A stretch of DNA of 64,000 nucleotides from Cylindrodendrum hubeiense (taxonomy: Eukaryota > Ascomycota > Sordariomycetes > Hypocreales > Nectriaceae): contig JAANBB010000154.1 of assembly GCA_014621425.1 (NCBI GenBank), positions 1 to 64,000 on the forward strand. Reading direction: 5' to 3'. Shown here one piece after another: positions 1-11,993 of the stretch. Position numbers and translations under genes: made by a program. A model generated the notes under the pieces. The model had not been told where the DNA came from. It made no database searches and worked only from the letters and a program-made list of their open reading frames with translations. The number at the start of each line of letters is the position of its first letter. Positions within the stretch are counted from its first letter, which is position 1.

Positions 1-738
1 GGGGGCACGAACATGGGATCATCAACAAGGCGAGAAGGGCGGAATTGGGGGGATACGCGGAAAAGCGGCCTCGGGCTCTTTGTCGGGGCGGCGCCGTGTT
101 AGCACCGATTCTCTCGCCCAGGCCCGGCATGGGATTTCTGAGATTTCGGGTGGCGAGCCATGGGAAAGCCACTGTCTGAGCTGCCCCCGCGGGACGTGTT
201 CAGATGGCTTGCCAGGCAGGACCCGGCATCGCACAGATCGGAGCGCCGGCATTGGTGGTTCGTGAAGGAGATTTGAGCAGAGGCCGAGCGTCGAAATGAG
301 ACACTCAGAGACAGGCAGCCCGGATCGACAGTGTTCCGGCACGTATGCCATGCATGTCTCGATTCAAATCCAATGCTTGGCTTAAGCATTGGCGACAGCT
401 GTGTCTTGGGTGACAGCTTCACTGCCAGCTCTCCACAGGGCTGGCCACCGAGCGCCCTCACCGGTCTCGACACCGTCCGACTCGCACCGGGCTTCGACGT
501 CGGCCATGTCCATCACTTCTCCACGATAACAACCGGCTCCCTGGTCCTGGCCGTGCTGGCCTCGTAGCAACGCTCTGGCCAGAGCATCTGGTCCCGTGTT
601 CTTGGCAAAGGGAACCTGTCGGGCCAATCCAGACGTCGTTCGGCCCGGTCTAAGGATAACCTTTGCGCAGTTCCCTTGGCAGCTTGTCACTATGGCCGCC
701 CCCCAAAATTGCATGGCCGCTTCTGCCCACCGAGGCTA

Positions 739-766
739 CGAGACTGCGAGACTGCGAGACTGCGAG
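739..766. repeat. 8-bp tandem repeat, about 3.5 copies
   Basis: The unit CGAGACTG is repeated three times without change, followed by a partial CGAG. It lies in non-coding DNA. Confidence 0.9.
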
Positions 767-813
767 AGGACGGTGGTCCACCCGCGCGCCCTGTTTTTCT
801 CGCTGCCCGTGGT

Positions 814-849
814 CCCTGTGGTCCCTGTGGTCCCTGTGGTCCCTGTGGT
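814..849. repeat. 9-bp tandem repeat, 4 copies
   Basis: Four perfect copies of CCCTGTGGT, preceded by a shortened copy (CCCGTGGT) at 806-813. Because the unit is a multiple of three it stays open in all frames, which explains overlapping spurious open frames here. Confidence 0.95.
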
Positions 850-2181
850 GTGGGCTCGTCCCCCGCCCGAGACTCTTCGTCGATGTCATTGAACGGGACG
901 TGCGGGTAGAGCCCAGCCGAACGCCGGGCGGGCGACGGACTGGCGGGCGGGCGACAGGGGGGACGGACCGGGTTCGCACGCTATGACGTCGAAGACTTCT
1001 CTGTCAACGATGGCAGAACCAGCCCCCTGGAGACGAACCGTGATAGACGGTGTGAGATAAACTGAGACTGCGGTTGAGGCCAGGAACTCGCTCGGGATAC
1101 GGGTACCCAGGGCATCGTTCGCGGTTGAGCCGTCGGTGGGTGAGGGGAGTTGAGCCTGGTGGAGAATCACGCGGGAGATCATCACAAAGATCGACTGGGA
1201 CGCTCAACCTTCCGACGAAACAATTGCTCTGCCCGCTGCCACTGTTTCCCATTGATTGATTTGCTATCCACCGACGCACAGCCCGTCAACGGCCTGGCCT
1301 GTCTTGACTGCACTCTCAAGACTCTCTCCCGAAACCGTGACACCCAGCCTGAACCGATCCTGCATGCGCCAATTTTGGCCTCCCCTGCCACTGCGAATAC
1401 CCTCAACCACGCATCCAGCTGTTACATCCAGCTCTTCCGTCCATTCCACTCCCCGTCCTCCATGGTCCCCCTGCCTCCCACCCGTGTTCGTCATCCCGCC
1501 GTCGCAGCACCGCTGACCTCATCGCGCATGCGCCCACCCCCCCTGTTTGTGTCGCATTCCCGGGCCAGCAACTCGCCAGATGACGACAGTGGGTGGCCCC
1601 CTGGACAAAGCGACGTGCAGCGGAGAGGACGCGCCGTCACGGCCCAGGACGCGGGCGGGCGGCGGTCTGCGGGGGCGTGTGGGCCTGTCGCGGGGCGTGA
1701 GGAGAATGGGATCGTTCCAGAGGTGAAGGTGGTGATTGAGGCTGAGATCGCGTAGGTGAGGCGGCGCAACACGATGCAAGCCGACAAATGCAAGCCGACA
1801 AATGCATGTTTGAGATGGCGTAAGTCAGGGCGTCCATCTGCCAAAAATAAGAGTGAGGCTGCATGTGGGTATCTTCAACCTGATAGATGCATCGTGCGTC
1901 CGCCGTTTCCTAGTTTGATACTGTACGAGACCGACATGACCGTCTTGGATACAGTCGGCCACCCCATTGAACGTCAAAATAAACATCTCTTTAAACATGT
2001 CTTGTACAATTCCAAGACGGATTAGTCCAGTTATGTGGCTTTGTCCTTATCCAACGCCGTACTCCCCCAGTGACTTCCCAGTGTCTCCCATCCTCCGGCA
2101 TTACAAAAGCCCGTCTGACGAGGCTGCATACATTTCAGACAATCGTTTTCCATAACATCAACCCAAGACCATGTTGTTTCA

Positions 2182-3875
2182 TCAACTCTCCATCTTTACA
2201 CCCGTCTCTTTGCCAAGATTCTTGAGCAAATAGCTGCGCTTAAAGTATTCGTTGGGGTGCACAATGGTCTCGAGTTGCGACTGGCTCATGACGCCTTCGT
2301 CCTTGGCCTTGCGGATCTCGGCCTTGTGGAGATGTTCAAAGACACTATTTGTCGTTAGCAAGTAATCATTAGTCCGCAACATCCATCCCTATGTGGACCA
2401 ACGTTGCTCGGGTCTAGGTAATTGGGCACTTACCGGTTGCATGCCATGTGGAACTTTTGCTTGTCCTTGTCTTCCTTCACGCCCTGTATCACCGACCGGT
2501 CATTGACACCCATGCTCTGGACCAGTGCATTGAGGTTCTCCAGGTTGAAATGCCGATAAGGGCATCCGTGTGCCTCTCCAGGACCCGGCGGGTGCTCCGT
2601 GAGAATCTTTTGACAGCTAAAGGGGCTGTAACCACCACCCCTCCGGTTCGAGTCGCCGCCCACGTCGCCGTAAACGTGGCGGATATTGTATCGGTACTCC
2701 TTGTTAAACGTGTCGTCGGTGACTTTGCTGAAGCTGCTTCGCCAAAACACAAGACACTCCTCCAGGTTGAGACCGATGCCCTTAAGGAAGAGCGAGTACT
2801 GCAGACGGCCGAAATGCTTGAGATGGGCGTCGCGGCGGAGTGAGCGGTGCAGGTGGGACATGCACGCGGGGAAGTGTTGGGAAAGGCTGTCGATGTTGGC
2901 AGCAGTGATTTGCGCGCCGGGAGGGGCCGAGGTGCCGGACATGTAGGAGGCGTCGGGGGTGATGAAGTTCTTGGAAAGGTGGTTGAGGATGGGTGTCAGG
3001 CGGTCGTCTTCGTCGAGTCTGGGGAGAGCGCGGGCTGTCAACTGTAGAGCAGTCAGTATCTCCAAGATGGATGTGTTCCGGTCAAGGCCCATACCTCGAG
3101 TTGGCGGTCTAATCGCGCTGTGAACTCTGCGAGGACTACACTGGCTTGTTCTCGGCCAGGCACATACGCCTTGCCAGCCCTCACAAAGACCCTTCGGCTT
3201 TGGATCAGTTCAGGGACTCGGTCCCAATCCACCTTGAACCACGTCTCCTCCTCCGCGCCCGGTTTCCGTACCGTCATGGCAGCCAACTCCAGGGCATACT
3301 CGCGCTTCTCGTCTTCTGTCACTGACTCGCACCAGTCCAAGTCGAGGCCAGCCACGAATGCGGACCGTTCAGCGAGGTCGTCATTGTTGAATCTCAAGCC
3401 GAAGAGGGTCGTTTCCACTCGTGAAAATCGCCGTCGCAGGTCCTCGGTGGACGCAAACGCCAACCGGAGGATGAAGTGGCTGTAGTGGTCTTTCTGTCGC
3501 TGTGCGAACATCTTCGGTGATCCCGAGGTGTTGGTCTCGAGGGGGAGGAACTTGTCGAGAATGGGCATCATGTGCGCCTTTGTCTCGGCGGGGCTCTTGT
3601 TACGGAACGAGCATGCTTCCAGCTCAGCAAGCACTGTCGAGTGTCAGGATGGCGGGTTCACGGCAGAGAATACATCACAGCATACCTCTTAGTCGGTCGA
3701 TCGCCCACTGCTCGAACTGCTCGAGTGTGATGTCTGCGGTGGGAGGATCGGCGTAAAAGTTGAGGCGATGGGGGTAGTCGAGGTCCTTGTACTGGGGAGT
3801 AGCAAACTGCTTCTTGCGGTGGTCGAGGACATTTCGCCGCTTGGGGTCGATTCGATTGAAGTCTTGTCGCAGCAT
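2182..3875 (-). CDS. PRI2: DNA primase large subunit (Pri2)
   Basis: Regulatory, iron-sulphur-bearing large subunit of the primase of the DNA polymerase alpha-primase complex, which makes the RNA primer for nuclear DNA replication. Four exons on the minus strand, complement of 3686-3875, 3095-3633, 2434-3041 and 2182-2344, join in frame to 499 aa. The introns are about 52, 53 and 89 nt. I chose the ATG at 3873-3875 because the typical N-terminal segment (MLRQDFNRIDPKRRNVLD) follows it. The C-terminal 4Fe-4S domain is clear. Four cysteines lie in contexts FPAC, PFSC, HGCPYRH and HMAC at about residues 303, 386, 403 and 444. Their 17 and ~41 residue spacings fit the known ligands of yeast and human Pri2. 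The last exon supplies the conserved VFEHLH and HPNEYF segments. Length is normal for the family. Expression is presumably cell-cycle linked, but nothing in the sequence shows this. Confidence 0.93.
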
Positions 3876-5381
3876 TTTGTCGTTGTGCTGGGTCGAGTGT
3901 GGTGAAGGATTCGTGTTGATGGCGACGGATGATTTTGGTGGGAGGGCGTAAAGTGGGAGACGCGACGTTACGCGTTGGTGCTGGAGCGACGCGATCAACC
4001 ACAGTGTGGGGCACCAATTAAGGGTGCGGGTGGCCAATTGCAGCCAGCCAAATTGACGGCTGTCGAAATGGAGGGCGCTGCCTGACAGGTCACCCCGCAG
4101 CGCTCAATTTAGGGAATTTAGGGGTCAGGTCGCTGGTGTAGAGCTGTCACCAGATCGCGAGTCTCTTAGCTTCGATCTCATCCACGTCAAACTCGATTCA
4201 ACAGGGACCAACCCAGCCACTCTAAGAATATGATACGGTTCCTACCTTTCTCAAATTATTCTAGTCAAGAAAGTTTGAAGGAAACCTCAGCCAGGCTTGG
4301 GATCTTTGTCATCGTTATCTTAGATATCTGCCAACAAGACAGAGTTACTGGGCAGTGCGAACAGAGGCAATCGGTGAGGAGAGAGGGCAAGTAGCGAGAT
4401 CGCATGGTTGCGGATTCCACAAATAAGACCAAGAATGTCGATTGTTCATCCTAAGTTATCGCGCTATGGGGATTTTGAAGCGAAAATGTGTTAAGAGCCA
4501 AGACGATCAATAATTATTATCTAGTGTTTTTGTTCGATTGGTCATGATCGCGCTCGAGATACTGATCAGTCCCCGTTGTCAGCAACCAGCTTATTGCCGG
4601 CCACGCATCATTCAGTTCAAGGTGCTAACTGGCGCAAGCAACCCGATTGTGGCCCGCTAGATGATATGGCGTGGCAATGTCCGAATGCAAGCGAGGCAGG
4701 TTCAGGACAGCCCCAGCAAATACTCCTAATTATGACACTCACACAGTTTACCATAGTGTAATGGGAATTTCTGGTTTGTCTCGCTTTCAAAAGCAGTTCC
4801 CCTATCATCTCCCTATCACTCAGTTAGACAAGAAAGCGTATTGGCACTAACAAGCGCCGAAGTTCGGTATCTGCTCTTATACATCCGCATCTTGTCCGTT
4901 GCCTGATACTTCAGATAGTACTGTGATGATATAATCCAATTCCTAGGTAGCTCTCACTTAGTGACTTATATCCTAGGAAGTGCCGTTTAGCCGCTCTCTG
5001 ATTCTCCTAGTAGCTGAAGATATGTTCCCTTTGTTTAGGGGTTTTTGGCCGCATTCATCTATGATGAGTGACTGTAACCCCAGCTGTTATTTGGGGCCAG
5101 TCATAAAGATTCGTTCGGAGGGCTTATTGTGCGTAGCACAGTACTTCTCATCGGCCCAGGGAGTGGTGATACCCATTCTTTATATCCCGTCGTGGGTGCC
5201 GTACAAAGCTCAACATATATCTAGCTCAGCGACTTCGAGCCTCCTATTTGGCAAACTCAACCGTCGTTATTAACACTACTGTCCAACGTGGATGAGTATG
5301 GGAATGAATGCAATGCGCATGACACCTGTACACGCAGCCTTTCTGACCAGCCCGTTGCTACCAAGTAAGGCTCACAAGAAC
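3876..5381. other. Intergenic; primase promoter side, then AT-richer gene-free DNA
   Basis: The first ~200 bases upstream of the primase ATG would contain its promoter and leader, but I see no diagnostic element. From about 4.2 to 5.4 kb the sequence becomes visibly richer in A/T with many stops in all frames, and I recognise no gene in it. It leads directly into the F-box-like pseudogene. Confidence 0.5.
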
Positions 5382-5775
5382 ATGTCAGTTGACCGCAGGG
5401 AGTCGTCTCCTCCCAGTTGACTCTTCCGACCTATTCAAACTACCAATTGAGGTCCTCGGGAATAATTCCCGCTAGACTAAATCCATCGGTGATTCCATCT
5501 GCTTTGCGGTCTCCTACAAACCCCTTCTCGGCATCGCGAAACGACGGGAACTGGAGGTGCTAAACCCGGAAAAGCATAAGACTCCATAGGCCAGCGGATT
5601 CGTAGCCAATATGGAACAAGCGGAGTGGGAGGCCAATCCACTCTGCAGCTGTTGCAAAGACTCCCCTGGGCCCTCCCCGGCTTGGCAATTCTGCGGTGAC
5701 TGTGCGAGGTATCACTCTACAAGAAAGACTACATTGGCAGCGTTATGGTCAGTTCTTCGTGGCCTAATCCAATAA
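5382..5775 (+). pseudogene. F-box-like protein remnant with in-frame TAG stops
   Basis: Reading the frame from 5419 gives an F-box-like start (DLFKLPIEVLG), then a segment ICFAVSYKPLLGIAKRRELEV that resembles the helix after the F-box in fungal F-box proteins. A Cys pattern ending CGDCARYHSTRK follows, resembling the C..C.RYRPTRKSYW end of many such proteins. TAG stops interrupt this frame at 5473-5475 and 5587-5589, and the frame closes with TAA at 5773-5775. The nearest upstream ATG (5382) is in another frame, so an indel is also likely. Both TAGs could arise from CAG by a C-to-T change, which fits repeat-induced point mutation or simple decay. F-box proteins recruit substrates to SCF ubiquitin ligases, but this copy can hardly be functional. 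Family assignment rests on memory of motif style, not on a search. Confidence 0.55.
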
Positions 5776-6393
5776 GCCATCTTTATGACGGCTATCGCAT
5801 CACTGCGGCCATCGCAGCAGGCAACTGCAGCAGCTCTGATGCCACTCGACCCGATCCAGAACTCGCTGCAGCAGCTGCAGGGACAGAAATGCGACAGAGA
5901 TGCGACACGGAGCGAGCGCATCTGGTTCGCATCCCGCAATCCAACGCGCGATTCAGGCCCGTGGTTCGTCGCACATCATCCTGTTTGCCCCATGACCGGG
6001 CACGAGACACACAAAACCCGCAAGGCGCAATGTGCAAAAGGCGCAAGGCGGCCGGGTTTATTGCGCCAGGCTTTAACTGCGGATGCTTTAACTGCGGAGG
6101 TGCGCGCATGACGGGGGCTGCGATTCCTAATTCTCGGCCCCTCCCCGCTGCAACCCTGGTTGGCCGAGACATTTCCAGGGAGCATGTGCTGACCACGGCG
6201 GCGCGGTTCATCACCAGTCGCCATCAATGAGCCATCGCAAATGATTCTTCTCTTCCAATATTATCTCCCGTCTGGGATTCTGGATTCCTCGTTCCTCTGG
6301 CAGCACGCTCCTGTGGCTGTTGCTCAAGGGTAGCCTGGCTTTATCTCGCGCTGACGCTGCTGGGGCGTCATTGCACCGCCTCACTCGCCCGTC
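5776..6393. other. Intergenic; upstream of the ankyrin/C2HC gene
   Basis: No credible gene. The open frames at 5745-6230 on both strands are short, overlapping and without motifs. The final ~150 bases before 6394 are the likely promoter and leader of the downstream gene. Confidence 0.5.
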
Positions 6394-9300
6394 ATGGCTC
6401 AGCCCATTGATATCCCGGTCAAGAGGAGTCGCATCCAGGCCGCGACTCTCGATAAATCCGTCTTTCCAGCCGACGAGGGCCCTTATTTCGGATACATTGA
6501 GCTGTTCGAGAGGTGAGCTGATGCCTCTGTGCCGCCGGCCAAACTAATTGATTCCAGCGGGCATGTCTATCGGGCCCTCTCGTCTGGCTCCGGCAAGTAC
6601 GTCGAGATCGGCGCCAGATGCTCGCTGCCTACCCTAGCCTTCATTGTCGAGAAGGACAGGTTCTCGCGAAGCATCACTGTCGAGATTACAAGCCTGGGCC
6701 TCAAGCAAGCCGTGTCCCATGCCCTCCGCCAGCCCGCGACGTCATTGGCGTCGCTGGAGCTGGACTTCAACACCGTCCTCAAGAACTATGAAGCCTTGAA
6801 AGCCCATCTAAATGACCTCTGTGAGCGGTATCCCTATGATGATGTGACGTCCGAAATGCAGCTTCTGGTGGAAGACCTGCTGCTAGAGCGTGCGCTGTAC
6901 GATGGCATGAACATGGACCTGCTACGGCAGCGCAAGACCCTCTGCGTGGCCCACCTCCAGGATATCCATGCGCAGAATGTTGGTACTGGATTGAATGAGA
7001 TTGAAGATTGTTTTTCGCTCGGCCTTATCCCCGATAATATCAGTGAGCAGTATCTGGAGGCACTTAACCTCCGATACGCAGACCTTGCGCGATTGGGGGA
7101 CTATGCTGAGCTTCGAAGCCTTTGCGAGCCCATTGTGCGATCTGGAGAGATTGAACTCGAATACAATCCCTCCCTAGTTCTCGAAGTTCTCCATAATGGT
7201 CACATGGACGTCTACCAGTACATGTTGGACCTCGTTGATCGCACAAAGCAGACCTCGGTCGAGATTCCCGATCCTCAATACTCCGACGTCACATTCGACC
7301 ACCTCTACGTCGCCATCAGCCTCGGGCAGATTGAAGCCGTACAGTACTTCATTGGTGATCACGCAACCTTTGAAGGGTACGTCTTCGACAATCCTCAGGC
7401 AAGCAATGATCGCATCTTCACGCCACTCTTTGCCGCCGCATACTGGCATCAGCCGGACATTGCACGTCTGCTGCTCCAGTCAGGACCAATTTACTATGCA
7501 GGTCTGCCACAAGCCACAGCATTGGCACAGCAAAACGGGTCAATAGATGTTCTCCAGGCTTTGATGGAGCATCATGAACAGTCTACCCCGGCCAGTTTTG
7601 TTCATGACATCTTTCCTCAGGCAACCTCCTCCCAGTTCCAGTTTTCGGTGTCGCCGCAAAGTTTGCACTACCCAGTTGTTTCCATGGGTCAGAGCCCAGC
7701 AAGAAGCGTCTCAGGCATCACGAACGCTCTGTCTGGTCTTGATGGCTGTGTTTCCTTCCAGCCCGGAAGCTTCACATCTACAAGCACCCAACGCGCCATG
7801 GCTCAACCTGTGCCAGTCATCACCCCCGACTTCTCTACTCCGCCCATCCTGATTGAGCCAGGTCCTCCCGAGGACTATTCTCAGGCAAGCGACCTCACAG
7901 ACATGTTTGCTCAGTTCAACCAAATCCCATTCACCTCAATTCGACACACGAGCAGTCACAAAACCCGTCAACAACTCGGCCGTAACTTCATGTCAAGGCT
8001 AGAGGAGCGGTGCAAGAAATTGAAGAGTGTATGCAATAATCATCCTACATCGAGGGCTTATGTTCAGGTAGCAAAATACTTCGATGCTGCTCAGGATATT
8101 TGGAAGTCGGGTATTGACTGCTTCCGGGAAATCACAAGGAACAAGGCACCGTCGAGCCTAGTCGAGGTCTTGCGGGTTCTTCTTGTCGCCGATGCCCTTG
8201 GTTGTCAAATCCCATACGCAAGCGACGATCTTGCACTTGAGTACGAGTAACCCAATGGCCCATAATTGACTTGTACTAACGAGTATCAAGGTTTACGAAC
8301 GACCTCGGACGATGGAGAACGCTCTTGCAGGGCTCCGAGAAAACAATGTTTGACGAAATTGTCTGTGCGGTTTGGAACATCGACGCCGTCCCAACCTTGG
8401 ACATGCCCGAGAACGACCCCGACGAGCTCTACCGCTTCCAGGAACTGATCCAGAATCTTATTTCTCTCGAAGACATCAAGCACTTGAAATCCAGATCGTC
8501 TGGCAGCCGGCTCCGAGCAGTTCAGCGACAGCTTAAGAGCCGCAAGCGGAAACTCGGGCTGGGGCAGCGAACAGATCGCCCGCCTATTCAGCCCGTCGGT
8601 AGTTTCCAGAGCATCGGGAGTGTTCTGGGGAGGTTGACACACGATACGGATTCCTTCTATGAGGATGAAGTTGACCTTGGAGAGTTTATTGACCTTGATG
8701 CGTTTGGAGTTGAGCCTGACGACCCAAAGCCAACAACATCCAGCGACCCGATGGAACCGCCCGTGGAGTGGAAAGATGTTCACCCAATAGTGGTTCTTGT
8801 TCTCGCATCGGTCGCGTTTTCCATCGCCCTAACTGCAGTATCTGGTAAGTCATTCATTTTCGTATGGGAAGATTTGGAAAATAGCTCACACAACTTCATC
8901 AGCAATCCAAGACCCCCCTGAGGAGCATAGGTCAAGGGCGATGCCTCGCGCCGCGCCTGGCTATAGCCGATCGTGTGCCATTGTAGAAGGGTTTCTCAGT
9001 TTCCAGTCTGAGGATAAACTCTATGATTCCGGGATAGACGTACGATCGGCCGGCGAGGAATGGTCAAGTCCCTACATCCAGGAGATGAAAAAGGCCAGTC
9101 AACGCAACTCCCGTCTCCGGTCGTTGAACCCTGCAGGGGTACCATCGGCAGGTTTGACGGTGGCAGCGTCGATGAGCAGTCCAAGGTAAGGATCATAACG
9201 CCATGAAACAACTAGGGAGCAACGGGCTGATGCTGTAGACCAGTGGTTCTTCCTTCATTTCCACCGACTTTTCGTCTCCAGACACTGCGCGCTCAACAGA

Positions 9301-9490
9301 GCGCCGGGTCAAGTGCCTATCATGCCACAAGACGTTCTCCAGCGTCAGCAACCGTAACAAGCACATGCGGGAGGGGTGTGCGAAAATAGAAAGGAAGGGC
9401 TATGTATGCCGCCATGAGAGCTGCACCAAGGTGCTCACAACCAAGTGGTATCGGAAGACGCACGAGCAGACGCGGTGCCGGTTCCGTTGA
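6394..9490 (+). CDS. Ankyrin-type protein with two C-terminal C2HC fingers
   Basis: Five exons (6394-6512, 6558-8246, 8291-8844, 8903-9185, 9244-9490) join in frame to 963 aa; introns are 44-58 nt and one contains a TACTAAC branch point. Residues ~240-370 look like degenerate ankyrin repeats (for example TPLFAAAYWHQPDIARLLL). A Ser/Pro/Gln-rich linker follows, then at ~603 a helical segment beginning FTNDLGRWRTLL that recurs in fungal multi-domain proteins. Residues ~766-787 are hydrophobic enough to be a membrane helix. The C-terminus carries two Cys/His units, CX2CX12HX4C and CX4CX12HX4C, typical of fungal variant zinc fingers. The last acceptor is the CAG at 9241-9243; using the TAG a few bases earlier would shift out of the finger frame. 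Function is unknown; a nucleic-acid or protein-binding role is inferred. The ankyrin call is less certain than the fingers. Confidence 0.75.
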
Positions 9491-11993
9491 GCGTTGAGAG
9501 GTGCAGGGAGGCAGGGGCCGGCCGGCTAGCATTATAGCCGCGGGGGTAGTTCTGTAAACGGACATATTCTACGATTTACGACAGGGCTTGGATCCAAGGG
9601 CACAGCTGCCGGTTCACTAGATGGACATAACATGATTGGGTTGGGTAGCAGTTGGACTGATGGATTACTGAACTAACGGCCTCCCGAAATAGCAGGATGG
9701 AGCGGCCAAGAGGGACGGAGACCCGATACCACTTAATATCATATCCCATGCCACGCGAAAAATATAGAAGCAATTGGCAATGATCTGCCTCTAAAAATAT
9801 CAAGTCAATATGGGCCACGTCTGTATGCTTGCTTACATGGCTTGACGTTGAAACAAACCACGTAGAAGTGTTTGGGCGCCCGCTGAGACAGAGCCTGTCC
9901 GCCCCTCTTCTTCCCCAAAGTGTACCCAAAAGCACCGCACTGAACTTGATATAGAGTTGCGCAGGTTGTCTCTATTGGCCCATGAAACCAGGGAACTAAG
10001 GCAAATTTGTAAATGACTAGTTTGTTTGCCTTGAACACTGCCTGGATGGCGACTCGAGACTCTAGGCAGATTGGGGGCGAATTGTAACCAAGTGTAGGGT
10101 AGGTGGCGAGCCAGTTGGGGTCCAGTTGGGGTCCAGAAGTGGAGCGGGGGCTCTTTCAGGCGTGCGATACGCGGGCGCCTATGCTCCTCGTTGAAGGACA
10201 GACCAAAGAGCGGGGGCTGGCGCCACGGCGGGCGTCAACGGCGTGCGCCATCGCCTGGTTTCAACGGCGGCTGGTGGAGCGGGCGCGATTGGAAGGAAGA
10301 CGACATGGCTGGCAGATTTGGGCATCCTTCGGAGCCGGACTCGGTCAGTTAATTGAGACGGCAGCCATGCCGGAGGAAGCTGTCCGTACATGGCTTTCCT
10401 TGAGAGAGTGGGCCAGGACCCGACCGAGCCCCCTGGAACCGACGGGTCTGGGCGGCGGTGCAGATGCTCCAGGGGTGCAAGAGTGCTTTGCATCCACTGT
10501 AACCGCAGTCGGTAGGTGGAGGTTATCGGCTGTGATCACGCTGCTGGTTGACCCTGAATGAGGCTTAGGCGCTGTATCTGAGGGTCAAGGATTCTATTAA
10601 CATGCCAGGATCGCGTCCAGGTTCCCTCCTCCGGCGACTTTTTGATTCACCTTTCGTCGCTGTACTATTGCTGCATGGACACACACTGACACGACGTCCC
10701 CTGTCTGGTGCGTTTGCATTCGAGGATGGGGTCGAGTGCGTCGTGGTGCAGCACTTTTTGGCAGCACGTACAGGGCCCCCGAACAGCCAGCAGGGTATCC
10801 TACAGGGGCCTTGCAGGGGCCTCGCAGGTCGTAGCAGGGGCTTGTAGGGCCATAGGGCGTAGGGCTGAACTGCCTGAGGCGAGGCGCCTCATCTGGCCCA
10901 GCACCGAGAGAAGCGCCATTCAGTGCGCCTTCTCCACCACCACTTCAAAGGCACCCAGAGCTGCCTCCTCCAAGCGCGGATCCGGCTCCGCCACTGCAAA
11001 GAGACCACTCGCCCTCCTGCGAGCGTCGTTTATTCCCCTCGGAGAGATATGAGAGATAAACACACCGATGCCTGCCCCCGGCGGAGCCTACCCCGGACGG
11101 GCCACTGCTGCAAGCGAGGGGGCGCAGGACCGCCATCAACACCACCACCACGCGGGCGGTACTCGATCGAGGTCGAGCGTTCGCAACCGTGAGGCCGGTC
11201 CCCAGTGCATCGTGGCAGTCACAGTGACACCAACGCGGTGGAGGCCTTGCTGACCGCCGCCGCTGCCAGCAAGCGCCCAACGCTACGGAATCACAGGCCT
11301 TGGCCCCCACCGAGCTGATCGACTGGACATGGATCATGCCTCCTGCACTCTGCGGGGGACCACTTGCTCGACTGCAGCCCCCCGGCGCTCACCCCAGCAC
11401 TCAAACGGCCGCGTCTGGCTGTCTGGCTGCCTCTGCTGGGCTGAGGGGGCCGGAGACCAGACGAGACGAGACGAGAGGGGAGCAAACACGCACCACACAC
11501 GCCCACGGAGTTCCGTGATAGAGGCACACACGGATTTCCCGTCACGTCGGCACGATACACCATACACCGCACAGCGACACGGCGGCACGGCGACACGGCG
11601 ACGCAACCACACGACCACACGACCACACCCGGCCCGCCGCTTCCTGGGGTTCCCAGGCACAATATTGCCAGCCTTAAGGGCACCACCATTTCCTGCCCAG
11701 CACCCCCAGCCTTCCGAGGCTCACTCGTGTCGCTCGCTCGCTGCCTTGCTTCCGTCTAGCCTCCAACCCTCGCCTTCTCACCGGGTGTCGCTTGTCGGTG
11801 CCTTGTGTCGTCATTTCTCAAATAAACCCCTGTCCGCCAGTCATCTCCCTCCGCGAACACATTGAACCTTAACAATTCCTGCGGCCGCAGCTCATTGACA
11901 ACCCTCCTCCCTCATCAGAGGCCGTCTCGCCTCTCATCCCCTCCACCTTAAACCCTTCATCTGCCACCGCTGCCCAACAGCCCCGAGCCGAGA
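9491..11993. other. Intergenic, 2.5 kb, no supported gene
   Basis: I see no credible coding frame. Near 10110-10135 the 14-bp unit CCAGTTGGGGTCCA is nearly duplicated. From 10790 to 10870 there are imperfect CAGGGGCCT-like repeats, and at 11575-11630 CACGGCGA and CCACACGA repeats. The last few hundred bases before 11994 are C/T-rich, as in many filamentous-fungal promoters and leaders. Confidence 0.5.

Larger units (their letters stand above)
1..2181. other. No supported gene; GC-rich intergenic DNA
   Basis: Open frames here overlap on both strands, lack recognisable motifs and have Arg/Pro/Ser-rich composition typical of chance frames in GC-rich DNA. The stretch carries short tandem repeats at 739-766 and 814-849 and a 14-bp duplication near 1780-1806. 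The last few hundred bases would hold the 3' flank of the primase gene. Confidence 0.6.

Noticed and set aside
1150..1755. 201-codon plus-strand frame near the window start
   Set aside because: Begins at a non-ATG codon, no domain, overlaps equal-length frames on the opposite strand.
5922..5940. tRNA B-box-like GGTTCGCATCCC
   Set aside because: No A-box at the right distance and no acceptor-stem pairing around it, so not a tRNA gene.
10103..10561. 152-codon plus-strand frame
   Set aside because: Starts at a non-ATG codon, no motif, no splice context.
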